Source: an uncultured SAR116 cluster alpha proteobacterium
GTDB taxonomy: Bacteria; Pseudomonadota; Alphaproteobacteria; Puniceispirillales; Puniceispirillaceae
Assembly (NCBI GenBank): GCA_902573725.1
Contig: CACGLE010000006.1
Span: 1-56,651, forward strand
DNA: 56,651 nt
Reading direction: 5' to 3'
The translations under genes and the position numbers were made by a program. Below, in pieces: positions 1 through 8,878 of the stretch. The notes under the pieces were generated by a model that did no database searches, had not been told where the DNA came from, and saw only the letters and a program-made list of their open reading frames with translations. Numbering within the stretch: position 1 is the first letter of the stretch; every line of letters begins with the position of its first letter.

Positions 1-659
1 GAATTGCCTTCATCCAGCAATTCAGAGGCACCTATAATATTTGCCTGGATAGATTTATGAGTTAGCATAACACCCTTTGGCGTGCCCGCTGTGCCCGATG
101 TATATATAATACAGCAAACATTTTCGGGAGGTATTTTTTTAACGGAGGAGAGAAATTTTTTATCTAAATTCTGAATAGATGGTACATTAGAAAGCATAAA
201 TTCCTGTATTTTTTTATTTTTTTTGAGTTTTGGAATTTCATCAAAATAAATTATGGCTTCTACACTCCCTATTTTTTCTGCCGCCAGACGTAATGTTTCT
301 GCAAGTTTGCCTGATGATGTAAAAATACAACGCGTTTCACTATGTTGTATAAGAAACTCATAATCAGACTGGGTGAGAGTGGTATATGCAGGAACAGAAA
401 CAGCGCCAATTGACATTATAGCGATATTTGCGATAGCCCACTCTGATCGATTTTCAGACGATATCATTACTTTGTCATTTGACTTTATGCCAATCGAAAT
501 AAGAAATTTGGCTAAATCATGAGTTTTATGCGCAACTTCTTCCCAACTTTGTCCAACCCATCCATCTGACCTTTTATCAAAGAACAACGAATTTGCAGGT
601 GCTACTTCCATATTCTTGAAAAGAGTAAACGGAAGGTTTCTTGCTTGTTGATAAACCAT
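1..659 (-). CDS. Long-chain acyl-CoA synthetase (AMP-forming), N-terminal part
   Basis: The visible 219 residues are the N-terminal part of an ANL-superfamily adenylating enzyme; the rest lies beyond the window start. The AMP-binding P-loop YTSGTAGTPKG is at about residues 186-196, followed by VMLTHKSI, as in fatty acyl-CoA synthetases of the FadD/FAA1 type. The enzyme would activate a fatty acid with ATP and CoA on the inner side of the membrane. The ATG at 659 has a strong ribosome binding site (GGGGAGG, 5 bases upstream). It is divergent from the cysteine synthase gene, with about 135 bp between the starts. Chain-length specificity cannot be told from this half. Confidence 0.9.
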   Translation of the reverse strand, partial: MVYQQARNLPFTLFKNMEVAPANSLFFDKRSDGWVGQSWEEVAHKTHDLAKFLISIGIKSNDKVMISSENRSEWAIANIAIMSIGAVSVPAYTTLTQSDYEFLIQHSETRCIFTSSGKLAETLRLAAEKIGSVEAIIYFDEIPKLKKNKKIQEFMLSNVPSIQNLDKKFLSSVKKIPPENVCCIIYTSGTAGTPKGVMLTHKSIQANIIGASELLDEGN

Positions 660-794
660 AACACCTCCCCTGTTGTATTAAGTCAAAAAGCATAAATTTT
701 TTTGAATCAAATATAATTAATTTTCTTTATAAAATTCAAGTGTTACAACATATCTAACATTTTAATAGTGAAATTGAAAATATGAGTATTAATC

Positions 795-1793
795 ATGACA
801 CCTGCAGAGAGCTTTCTGGATTTAGTTGGTAATACACCGCTAGTAAAACTTCGTGCTGCATCTGAGATCACTGGATGTGACATCTACGGCAAAGCAGAAT
901 TTCTGAACCCCGGAGGCTCTGTTAAAGATAGGGCTGCAAAAGCTATAATAGAGGCAGCAGAGGCAGATGGAACATTATCTCAAGGTGGAACAATAATTGA
1001 GGGCACTGCAGGCAATACTGGCATTAGCCTTGCTCTTGCTGCTAATTCACGCGGGTATAAAACAATTATTGTTATGCCAGAAACTCAAAGTCAGGAAAAG
1101 AAAGATGCTCTGAGAGTTGCAAAGGCAGATTTAAAGCTCGTGCCAGCATTACCGTATCGTGACCCTGGAAATTATATACGCGTTTCACAATCTATGGCGT
1201 TGGAAATGCAAAAAATACCCAGTTCAAATGTAGTTTGGGCAAATCAATTTGACAATATAGCAAACAAAAATGGACATTTTTCTTCCACTGGCCCCGAAAT
1301 ATGGAAACAAACCAAAGGTAAAATTGATGGTTTTATTTGCGCAGTAGGTTCTGGAGGAACTATTGCAGGCGTTGGTTCATATTTAAAAACCTGCAATGAA
1401 AATATAGCAATTGGTTTAGCAGACCCGCTTGGCAGTGCATTATTTAATTATTATGAAAAGGGTGAGTTTAAATCTGTTGGTAATTCTATTTCCGAAGGTA
1501 TAGGTCAAGGAAGAATTACAGAGAATCTTAAAGGTTTTAAGCCAGATTATTGCTTCCAAATTTCTGATGAGGTTGCATTGCCATTATTATACGATCTTAT
1601 GTCGCAGGAAGGACTGTATTTAGGTGGTTCAAGCGCTATAAATGTTGCAGGTGCAATTGAACTTGCAAGAAAACTAGGAAAAGGTCATACAATAGTTACT
1701 ATTTTGTGTGATTCAGGCCAACGTTATCAGTCAAAAGTTTGGAACCCAGAATTTTTAAAATCAAAAAACCTACCTTCACCTAACTGGATTTGA
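795..1793 (+). CDS. cysK: Cysteine synthase (O-acetylserine sulfhydrylase, PLP-dependent)
   Basis: This 332-residue fold-type II PLP enzyme makes cysteine from O-acetylserine and sulfide in the cytoplasm. The PLP lysine is K44 in the motif PGGSVKDR, the substrate loop EGTAGNTG follows, and the glycine-rich phosphate-binding loop is GSGGTIAG. The C-terminal half is the usual length for the family. The start is the second nearby ATG: the ATG at 782 is out of frame. Only a weak Shine-Dalgarno (TGAG) is visible. Three bases separate it from the sulfurtransferase gene, so the two probably form a sulfur-metabolism operon. It could be a cysteine-synthase paralogue with another thiol acceptor, but nothing in the motifs suggests that. 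Confidence 0.92.
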   Translation: MTPAESFLDLVGNTPLVKLRAASEITGCDIYGKAEFLNPGGSVKDRAAKAIIEAAEADGTLSQGGTIIEGTAGNTGISLALAANSRGYKTIIVMPETQSQEKKDALRVAKADLKLVPALPYRDPGNYIRVSQSMALEMQKIPSSNVVWANQFDNIANKNGHFSSTGPEIWKQTKGKIDGFICAVGSGGTIAGVGSYLKTCNENIAIGLADPLGSALFNYYEKGEFKSVGNSISEGIGQGRITENLKGFKPDYCFQISDEVALPLLYDLMSQEGLYLGGSSAINVAGAIELARKLGKGHTIVTILCDSGQRYQSKVWNPEFLKSKNLPSPNWI

Positions 1794-1796
1794 GAA

Positions 1797-2651
1797 ATGT
1801 CACGTATAAAAAATCTTGTAACAGCAAAATGGTTGATAAGTAATATATCGCTTGATAATCTAAAAATATGCGACGCAACCTATTTCTTGCCTACACATAA
1901 TCGCGATGCAGAAAAAGAATATGTAAATGAACATATAGTAAATGCTATCCGTTTTGATATTGATGCTATAAAAGACCCTAACTCTGATTTACCCCATATG
2001 CTTCCAACGCCTAAACAATTTGAAAACCACATGCAGCAGCTTGGGTTACGAAATAAAGATACAATTGTTGTATATGATAATTCTCCGTTTTTATCGTCTG
2101 CAAGAGCTTGGTGGTTGTTAAGAATGTTTGGACATGAAAAAGTATTTGTTCTCGATGGGGGGATAAAAAAATATAAGTCCTTGGGTGGAAAGACGGAGAA
2201 CGGAAAAGGAAAACGCTTTTCAAAATCTGATTTTATTTCATCAAAACCAATAGATACCGGAGTTGTCTATTTTGATAAACTGTATGAAAAGGTCATGTCT
2301 AGTGAAAAAATGCAAATTTTGGATGCAAGGTCTCACGCTCGTTTTACGGGAAATGAGCCAGAACCAAGGGCAGGACTTCGGTCTGGTCATATTCCAAAAT
2401 CCTGTAACGTGCCTTTAACGTCATTTCTCAATGCCAAAACGGGTGAAATTGTATCTAATGAAGAAATTAAAGATATAATATATAAAGCTGGCGTAAATTT
2501 AAATGAGCCCATCATCACTACCTGCGGCTCAGGAGTTACGGCCACTGGTATTGTGCTAGCTTTAAGTTTGATTGGTGTTACAGGAAGCTTAGTCTATGAT
2601 GGAAGTTGGGCGGAATGGGGTAGCTCAAATGCTCCAATAGAGACATCTTAA
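1797..2651 (+). CDS. sseA: 3-mercaptopyruvate sulfurtransferase (two-domain rhodanese)
   Basis: A two-domain rhodanese of 284 residues. The N-terminal domain (about 5-135) is inactive, as usual. The C-terminal domain carries the catalytic cysteine C243 in CGSGVTA. That loop is typical of mercaptopyruvate sulfurtransferases; thiosulfate sulfurtransferases usually have CRKG-type loops. It moves sulfur from mercaptopyruvate to a thiol or cyanide acceptor. There is no signal peptide, so it is cytoplasmic. It starts 3 bases after the cysK stop and is probably co-transcribed, which links cysteine synthesis to cysteine-derived sulfur transfer. Confidence 0.92.
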   Translation: MSRIKNLVTAKWLISNISLDNLKICDATYFLPTHNRDAEKEYVNEHIVNAIRFDIDAIKDPNSDLPHMLPTPKQFENHMQQLGLRNKDTIVVYDNSPFLSSARAWWLLRMFGHEKVFVLDGGIKKYKSLGGKTENGKGKRFSKSDFISSKPIDTGVVYFDKLYEKVMSSEKMQILDARSHARFTGNEPEPRAGLRSGHIPKSCNVPLTSFLNAKTGEIVSNEEIKDIIYKAGVNLNEPIITTCGSGVTATGIVLALSLIGVTGSLVYDGSWAEWGSSNAPIETS

Positions 2652-2784
2652 ACATTAATTCAACAAGCGATAAATTCATTACAGTATTCTTGCATGAAAT
2701 AAAAAACTTAATAAGGATTTCAAGTTTATTGATTTTATGGCAAGGTAATTTTCTAATATTTTTAAAATTAATTAAATATTGATT

Positions 2785-3174
2785 ATGTATAAAATTAGTA
2801 AGTTCTTATTATTTTTTTTCTTATTTTTTATCCCCGAAGATGTAAATTCTGAAGTAAATTTAACTGAAATACTTGATGGCAAGTCGCAAGAAATAACAAG
2901 AAAAATCATAGAGTTAAATAATGAAATTCAAATAAAAACCGAAGACGATTATGTGCTTAGCATAGAGAATGAGAAATTATTGAATAATTTATTGAACATT
3001 AAAAGAATGTTAGAAAAATTAAAGCAAGATTTAATAAGTAATGATATCGAAGACAGTGAGACTATTGAAATGTTTAACTACGCGTTAGAGACATCAAATT
3101 CTCTCATATGTGAAAAATACAAATCTGGCGATTTTTCCAGTTTGAACTTAAGAGAATCCAACATTAAATGTTAA
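2785..3174 (+). CDS. Small exported protein of unknown function, helical
   Basis: The protein has 129 residues from the ATG at 2785; a TTG two codons earlier is also possible. Residues 1-22 form a very hydrophobic signal peptide rich in Phe and Leu, with a likely cleavage near VNS-EV. The mature part is charged and mostly helical, with heptad-like leucines (residues about 25-95) that suggest a coiled coil, plus two cysteines near the end. I recognise no family. It stands alone, about 130 bp after sseA and 190 bp before the large protease gene on the same strand. AT-rich codon use matches its neighbours. Confidence 0.6.
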   Translation: MYKISKFLLFFFLFFIPEDVNSEVNLTEILDGKSQEITRKIIELNNEIQIKTEDDYVLSIENEKLLNNLLNIKRMLEKLKQDLISNDIEDSETIEMFNYALETSNSLICEKYKSGDFSSLNLRESNIKC

Positions 3175-3301
3175 TATAACGCTTCTTGTAAACTAATAAA
3201 AACATACATCTAGTTTACTGATTTAACGGCAATTGGATTTAAAATTACGAAAATTAAGTGATTATCAAGAATATTGATAATTATTCTTGTCCTGAGTTCA
3301 G

Positions 3302-3345
3302 AAAAAAAATTTTTTTTATTCGTCTAAACAAACACGAATTCGTGT
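3302..3345. promoter_or_regulatory. A/T tract and 14-bp perfect palindrome upstream of the flagellin-protease gene
   Basis: Eight A followed by eight T (3302-3317) would give intrinsically bent DNA. It is followed by a perfect 14-bp palindrome, ACACGAATTCGTGT, at 3332-3345, ending 22 bases before the ATG. The palindrome lies in the 5' leader next to the ribosome binding site (GAGGT at 3359-3363), so it could be a repressor operator or an RNA hairpin that limits translation. I see no convincing sigma-28 or sigma-54 promoter. The regulatory role is inferred from position only. Confidence 0.35.
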
Positions 3346-3367
3346 CGTTCGCGCATACGAGGTAGTA

Positions 3368-6211
3368 ATGAGTGAGCTAAGTATTAATCCAACAATAACT
3401 GTTTTATTTGATAAACTTAATTTATCAACAGACTCTGCTGTCTCAAATTCAACATCAACAAAGACGCTTTCAACTACCTCTCAACAAACAGAAATCTCAG
3501 TTGATGCTGAAACAAATCATTTTTTAATGTTAAAAGATAATATCAACGAAGCTGGTTATCTATTTAGTTCTGTATCAGTGACAACAAGTAATTTATCTAA
3601 AATTGGCGATTATCTAGCAAAAATGAAGGAGAATGTTGAACAACGTCAATCAGTTGAACCGGATACAGATGAATACTCAGCTTTATTGATTGAACATCAA
3701 ACAATAGAAAATGAAATGTCCGCGTTTATTGGTGAACTTTTTCATTCTGGAGCCTTTGACATTCAACATCAGCTCGCCAAGGAAGGAACCACTATTAATC
3801 AGGACTCGATAATTGAATTCGTTAACATTTATGAAAGCCCAGAAACACGAGAAACTCTTCTTGGTACGATCGCAGCGATAGAAGTTGATTTTGCAAGCTT
3901 GCTTGAGGCAAATCATAATCCAGAGACCTGTTCCCACTGTAAAGATCTTGCTGCAAGAAGTAACTCTAATCAAAGTAGCGAAAATCCAGACATACTTGAA
4001 CCCTACTCATATAGCCAAACATATCCGACCAATACATCAACTGTAACAGGAAGTAAGGCTGTTACAGCACCAACTTCATCAGACTCAGCTATTCATAATT
4101 TAATTGAAACAATCAGAATGGGTGTCGCTTGGGATCTTGAGGCAGGTGAAAAGGTAACTTACTCCTATTACGATGGGGACGTTGCGTATGATCCAAATTA
4201 TAATGGAAGTAACGTAAACTCCGCTACAGGTGGCGATCCAAGAGCAGTAAATGATTATGGTTCAGACAATGAAACTCTAATTTCTTCTGCATTTGATTTA
4301 TGGGATGAAATTGTTGAATTTGATTTCCAGGAAGTTGAAGAGACTGGAACCACCGTTGGAGAAATGAGAGTTGCATACACTACAGCTGGTGTTCAATATG
4401 GGAGAGCAGCATTTGCTTATGGTCCGTACGGTAGTGTGGCCTCTGGAGATGTGTGGTTTGAAATAGCTGACACTGATATTTCTGGAGCATCCGATTTTGC
4501 TACTACAGGCATAGATGAGGCTGGAGGAAATTATTATGCAGCTCTGCATGAAATTGGACATGCGATAGGGTTGTCCCACCCCTTTGATAGCAGCGCCTCT
4601 GGTGGAACTGGTGCAACACTTGCAACGGAATATGATACTCAACGATATTCCGTGATGTCATATACCAGAGACGATAGAAGTTATTGGATCGATTATGACC
4701 TAAGTACTGGAAGTTCATCACCAAGTTATACGATTTACTCCTCAACACCGATGTTACTAGATGTAGCAATGATGCAATATGTGTATGGGGCAGAAACAAC
4801 TGGTACTTCAAGTGGAAACACTACGTATACTTATGATGTGGACCCTAAAATGTTAAAAACGATTTGGGACACTGGAGGGACAGATACAATTGATGCTTCA
4901 AATCAAACAAGAACCTCAGTCATTGACCTCAGAGAAGGTCAATTCTCTTCAATAGGCATTTACGCGGAAGCAGACCAAATCACTGATTTAAAGGCTCGTT
5001 TAACTGCTGCAGGATATTCTACTGCCTCAATAGATGCGTTTTATGCCTCTAAATCCGTTTATACTGGAGCGGATAATCTAGCAATTGCCTATGGAGCAGT
5101 AATTGAGAACGCTAAGGGTGGCTCAGCGAACGACACGATAACAGGAAATAGTGCAGATAATGAAATTACTGGTGGCGCTGGCAATGATACGATTGATGGT
5201 GGTTCCGGAAACGACACTGCTATATATTCTGGCGCACAAACTGATTACACAATGACTAATAATGCAAATGGAACATTGACAGTAACTCATGATTCAAGTG
5301 GTGATGCTGATACTTTGTCCAATGTTGAAGACCTTAGTTTTGTTGCAACTTCGAATACAGCTGCAGTTGCTACTACGAGTGTTATATCACTTCAAGATTT
5401 ATCATCCATTGACGCAACATTTGAAATCTCAGTCGATGGTGGAAGTGCTGTAACTGTCACTTTATCTCAGACTGATTATACATCAGGGGGATTAGCACTC
5501 TCAGATTTTGCGCAGGATGTTCAAAATCAAATCAACACTGCTCTATCTAATGCAGGTCAGTCAGCTTCCGTTACTGTAACAGTAAATAGTCCTCTAGCAA
5601 TCACATCTAATAGCACAGGTTCTTCAAGTTCAATTGCTTTCTCTAATTTATCTGCTGGAGCACAAACAGCACTAAATTCAAGTTCAAGCGCAGGTGCCGG
5701 CATATCAATAGTAAATGGGGTTAACTCAGGAGGTTCTACTTCCTTTAATGTGGCATCCGGAGCCAGCGCAGTCACATCTTCTGGCAGTAGCTCATCCTCG
5801 AGTAGCACTGTTTCAGTTGGCAGGGGTTTTGGTTCTGGAGGAACAGCAAATAAATCTGGTAGCGAATTTCTATCAATTAGTAATAATGACTTGAACCAAA
5901 ATTTTACTCCTATAAACATCACCTCTGTAGAAGGTGCTAACTTAGCAATAGATAATATTACTTCAGCACTCGAGTATATAGGTTCGATGCGAGCAACTCT
6001 CGGCGCACTAGAGAATCGTTTAGGTTATACTATTGACTCATTGTTAAACCAATCTGTAAATGTGTCTGTTGCAAGATCTAGAATTATAGACGCAAATATG
6101 GCGGTGGAATCCGCAGAATTGGTCAAAAAGCAAATATTAAGCCAAGCGGGAAATTTTGTTTTAAGCGCCGCATTTAGAAATAAAAATGCTGTATTAGGTC
6201 TCCTACAGTGA
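3368..6211 (+). CDS. Flagellin-framed M10 (serralysin-type) metalloprotease with RTX repeats
   Basis: A 947-residue chimera with GAGGT just upstream of the ATG. Residues about 4-130 resemble the flagellin N-terminal D0/D1 region in degenerate form: SINPTITVL at the start, then two heptad-rich helices and a turn (DTDEYSALLIEHQTIENEMS). Residues about 240-480 are a metzincin peptidase with zinc ligands H394, H398 and H404 (HEIGHAIGLSH) and a Met-turn at M430 (SVMSY). Residues about 584-621 hold four calcium-binding RTX nonapeptides (GGAGNDTID type). Residues about 680-840 are Ser/Gly/Thr-rich, resembling flagellin IN-type repeats. Residues 851-947 match the flagellin C-terminal D1/D0 domain (GALENRLGYTID, ARSRIIDANMAVESAELVKKQ, final GLLQ). 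There is no signal peptide. It may be an enzymatically active filament subunit or a secreted protease using flagellin ends for export. No flagellar or type I secretion gene is in the window. It overlaps the next gene by 4 bases. Confidence 0.85.
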   Translation: MSELSINPTITVLFDKLNLSTDSAVSNSTSTKTLSTTSQQTEISVDAETNHFLMLKDNINEAGYLFSSVSVTTSNLSKIGDYLAKMKENVEQRQSVEPDTDEYSALLIEHQTIENEMSAFIGELFHSGAFDIQHQLAKEGTTINQDSIIEFVNIYESPETRETLLGTIAAIEVDFASLLEANHNPETCSHCKDLAARSNSNQSSENPDILEPYSYSQTYPTNTSTVTGSKAVTAPTSSDSAIHNLIETIRMGVAWDLEAGEKVTYSYYDGDVAYDPNYNGSNVNSATGGDPRAVNDYGSDNETLISSAFDLWDEIVEFDFQEVEETGTTVGEMRVAYTTAGVQYGRAAFAYGPYGSVASGDVWFEIADTDISGASDFATTGIDEAGGNYYAALHEIGHAIGLSHPFDSSASGGTGATLATEYDTQRYSVMSYTRDDRSYWIDYDLSTGSSSPSYTIYSSTPMLLDVAMMQYVYGAETTGTSSGNTTYTYDVDPKMLKTIWDTGGTDTIDASNQTRTSVIDLREGQFSSIGIYAEADQITDLKARLTAAGYSTASIDAFYASKSVYTGADNLAIAYGAVIENAKGGSANDTITGNSADNEITGGAGNDTIDGGSGNDTAIYSGAQTDYTMTNNANGTLTVTHDSSGDADTLSNVEDLSFVATSNTAAVATTSVISLQDLSSIDATFEISVDGGSAVTVTLSQTDYTSGGLALSDFAQDVQNQINTALSNAGQSASVTVTVNSPLAITSNSTGSSSSIAFSNLSAGAQTALNSSSSAGAGISIVNGVNSGGSTSFNVASGASAVTSSGSSSSSSSTVSVGRGFGSGGTANKSGSEFLSISNNDLNQNFTPINITSVEGANLAIDNITSALEYIGSMRATLGALENRLGYTIDSLLNQSVNVSVARSRIIDANMAVESAELVKKQILSQAGNFVLSAAFRNKNAVLGLLQ

Positions 6212-6702
6212 AGTTCCTTTATTGTACCTTATTAGCGATACTATTATTCAACTCAGGCCAGGCTTCAGCTAAATGTCCAAATAGAATTACTAATAATCTT
6301 CACGAATTTAAGCTATTATCAGCAAAGTTGTTGCCAGACAGAAGCGTACAAGTAATATGGAAAAATAATCAAAAGGTTATAAGCCTTCTTCAATTTTATT
6401 TTCCTTCTAATAGCAGTTCTCAGTTGAAAATTCTTGCTAATTCAGTATCTAAACAATTAGCAGAAGTCGCTCAAAATCAAAAAATAAAAACAATCAATAA
6501 TGATGCTAATTTCAAAATTCATGAAAGATTATTTAGACTGGTTTTTACATCCTCGCTTAAAATACCGCATAGCATTGAAATTGCAGGAATATTTTCAGAT
6601 TCTAATTGTACAGAAATAATTAGATATACCGATATAAATCCATCTTCTGATACCGAGAGTCTAAACTTAGCTATAAATCTAATGAAGTTAATTTTAAATT
6701 AA
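6208..6702 (+). CDS. Exported protein of unknown function, translationally coupled to the protease
   Basis: The GTG start at 6208 overlaps the protease stop (GTGA), so translation is probably coupled. The product has 164 residues with a clear signal peptide (residues 1-21, cleavage near ASA-KC). The mature domain is mixed alpha/beta with two cysteines, one at the mature N-terminus (KCPNR) and one at about residue 133 (SNCTEI), which could form a disulfide. I recognise no family. Coupling to an exported protease suggests a partner such as a chaperone, an inhibitor or a filament-associated protein. It does not show the tryptophan motif I associate with serralysin inhibitors, so none of these can be named. 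Confidence 0.7.
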   Translation: MKFLYCTLLAILLFNSGQASAKCPNRITNNLHEFKLLSAKLLPDRSVQVIWKNNQKVISLLQFYFPSNSSSQLKILANSVSKQLAEVAQNQKIKTINNDANFKIHERLFRLVFTSSLKIPHSIEIAGIFSDSNCTEIIRYTDINPSSDTESLNLAINLMKLILN

Positions 6703-7109
6703 GAAAAGAAGTTATTAAAAAGAATTCACTTATAAATAATTATACCCTCAAATTGTCTCCTAATTTTGAAGTAGTCAAATCTCCTTTTTTATTTAATGCA
6801 ACTAAGGTTACCTTTTCTTCATTCATATATTAGAAAAATAGAATTATTTTCCAAATTCAATTTTTTGCGAATTTATTTTTAATTTATGTAACAAAAAATA
6901 AAAAGTACGCACGATGATGGCGATCCCGGGAGGACTCGAACCCCCAACCTGCTGATTAGAAGTCAGCTGCTCTATCCAGTTGAGCTACAGGACCGTTGTC
7001 GCTTTTTAACTTGAAAACGAGAAACGTTCAACAAATTATATTTGAGCAACAATCAGTTCATAAAGATTGCATCTATTTTTTAAGATTTTTTATGTATAAT
7101 AAATATATT
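6703..7109. other. Non-coding stretch holding tRNA-Arg
   Basis: About 400 bp with no convincing protein gene. It holds tRNA-Arg on the minus strand and otherwise AT-rich sequence with homopolymers. I see no clear intrinsic terminator for either flanking transcript. Confidence 0.6.
6918..6994 (-). tRNA. tRNA-Arg (anticodon TCT)
   Basis: A 77-base tRNA with CCA encoded at 6918-6920. The acceptor stem pairs 5' GGTCCTG with 3' CGGGATC, with two G-T wobbles. The T arm is GGGGG-TTCGAGT-CCTCC. The anticodon stem-loop is CTGACTTCTAATCAG, giving anticodon TCT, which reads AGA/AGG arginine codons, common in AT-rich genomes. It is transcribed opposite to both flanking protein genes. Confidence 0.95.
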
Positions 7110-7122
7110 ATGAAAAATTTTC

Positions 7123-8703
7123 TTGCTTTACTTATTTTTTTTACTGCCCGTTCTTTGTGAGGCATCAACCTTACGAAAGGAAGGTCAAGAAGAAATTGCT
7201 AATTCACAGCAAGATAACGAAAACTCTAAAGTAAAAATCGTTGATTTTGAAAAGAAACTATTCAAACCGTTTGATTCTCAAAAACTTGATACTGAATACT
7301 TAAGGATAAATGATCTCAATGATTGCTTGATTATCCAAGATCTGAGTACTGAGTATCTCGTGAAACCTCACAAGACAGACCCAAATATTTGGAACAAACC
7401 CCTACTCTTAAAATATATTGATAATTATGCAGGTGGAAAGATTTTAGCTCATACTTGGAATAATATTGTGGAATGGGGTGGCATCTCCGACGAACAACCA
7501 ATATCGCATTTAGTAGTGCTCGAAACACCTAACTTACAGTATCTTTTTAATAGTAACTTTGAGCAGATCTCTTCAGAGCACATTAGTCTTCCCCTTACCG
7601 CCAGACGAATTAATACCCTAGATATAGATCAGGACGGAAACCAAGAAATTGTTTATTTAAGTAATAGAGAGGATGGGAGAAACAGGAAAAATAGCTGGAA
7701 AGATTATAATTATATATTTGACCTCAACGAAAAAATTTTAAGACGTTTTGGATCCTCGCATTTTTCTCATGATTTAATGAGTTTTGACTTTAATAAAGAT
7801 GGATATGTTGAAATACTTGACTATTTTTATGGTGAGGGAAAACCTAGTGCAGTTGAAATATGTGATCTAAAGAACAAAAAATGCGTTCTTTCCAAAAAAA
7901 TTGGTAATTTTGTTGACATAGGATTTAATCATATTTTTCCTACAAAAAATGGGGGCATCATTTTTGGAGGCTGCCCAGGTTTAGGTGATACCTCATTTTG
8001 TTGGAGTAATATAAAATACGATAATGGTCAAATTATTCTTTCTAAAATAGACCAATATGATTTAAAGCCAAAACCAAAAGCAAAGGCAAAATTTAAAATT
8101 TGGACTGGTGACATAAATGATAAGCCAGGTTATTGGGTTGAGGGCTCAAAAAAAACCGAGTTTAAAATGGCTGACAGGGCATGGATGTCTACCTTTCTCG
8201 ATTTTAATCAAGACGGTTTTATTGATAGTTTAGCAATAGAAAAAGAAGTTTTTTGTAAAAGAAAAAAAGCTAGCCAACCTTTTAATAGGAGTTCGGGAGA
8301 TTGCAAAGATATTGCTTCATTTTACATTTTTCAAAATGTAGATGACAAAAGTTTTGAAAAACATCAAGTTTTAGAAACCAGTATAAATGATACTTTCAGA
8401 ATTGAAAAAGCTGATATTAATAAAGACGGCACTACAGATATATATGGGTTAGTCCAGGGTTATTATAACCCTTGGACGGTATGTAGTTATCCTCAGCTAA
8501 AATCGATTTATCTTAACATGAATAATAAGTCATTCAAAAAAGCTTCGGAAAGTTTTATTGAAAATAACTTCGGGTTATACGGATGTGAGCGGGCATCTAG
8601 TTTTTTTAAAAAAGAAAACCAATACTATAGATTGTTTATAACAACCCCCTCTCCTGAATCAAAAATTGCCTATTTAGGTATCGAAAATTATACTCAAAAA
8701 TAA
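7123..8703 (+). CDS. Exported VCBS/FG-GAP repeat protein, start interrupted by a T8 tract
   Basis: The open frame gives 526 residues from a TTG at 7123. A better start, ATG at 7110, gives MKNFLALLIFF but is one frame off. Losing one T from the run of eight at 7135-7142 would join it smoothly to LLPVLCEAS and make a normal signal peptide. Four Asp/Asn-rich calcium-binding-like loops mark FG-GAP/VCBS repeats: DIDQDGNQEI (about 168), DFNKDGYVEI (about 223), DFNQDGFIDS (about 363) and DINKDGTTDI (about 437). These imply a beta-propeller in the periplasm or at the surface. Several cysteines are present. The function is unknown. The frame break may be a sequencing error, phase variation, or a true TTG start. 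Confidence 0.7.
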   Translation: MLYLFFLLPVLCEASTLRKEGQEEIANSQQDNENSKVKIVDFEKKLFKPFDSQKLDTEYLRINDLNDCLIIQDLSTEYLVKPHKTDPNIWNKPLLLKYIDNYAGGKILAHTWNNIVEWGGISDEQPISHLVVLETPNLQYLFNSNFEQISSEHISLPLTARRINTLDIDQDGNQEIVYLSNREDGRNRKNSWKDYNYIFDLNEKILRRFGSSHFSHDLMSFDFNKDGYVEILDYFYGEGKPSAVEICDLKNKKCVLSKKIGNFVDIGFNHIFPTKNGGIIFGGCPGLGDTSFCWSNIKYDNGQIILSKIDQYDLKPKPKAKAKFKIWTGDINDKPGYWVEGSKKTEFKMADRAWMSTFLDFNQDGFIDSLAIEKEVFCKRKKASQPFNRSSGDCKDIASFYIFQNVDDKSFEKHQVLETSINDTFRIEKADINKDGTTDIYGLVQGYYNPWTVCSYPQLKSIYLNMNNKSFKKASESFIENNFGLYGCERASSFFKKENQYYRLFITTPSPESKIAYLGIENYTQK

Positions 8704-8878
8704 TTCGGTACTAGAATAACTAATTCTAATTCATGCTTGTGAATTTTCTTCTGAGAGTGTTTTTTATTTTGTAAATATAAAAAGAGACAAAACTTGATAA
8801 CTAATTGAGATTCACTAAAATTTGTATAAAAAAATAAGTATCAACTATTCATTAATAAAATATTACTAAGTGAGAGAA

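Noticed and set aside
3230-3367. Flagellar sigma-28 or sigma-54 promoter for the flagellin-protease gene
   Set aside because: No sequence close enough to either consensus at suitable spacing.
5557-5922. 121-codon frame antisense to the Ser/Gly-rich part of the protease gene
   Set aside because: Low-complexity shadow of a repetitive coding region; no start signal and no domain.
6208-6702. Serralysin inhibitor assignment for the coupled gene
   Set aside because: Only position supports it; the sequence lacks recognisable inhibitor features, so it is kept as unknown.
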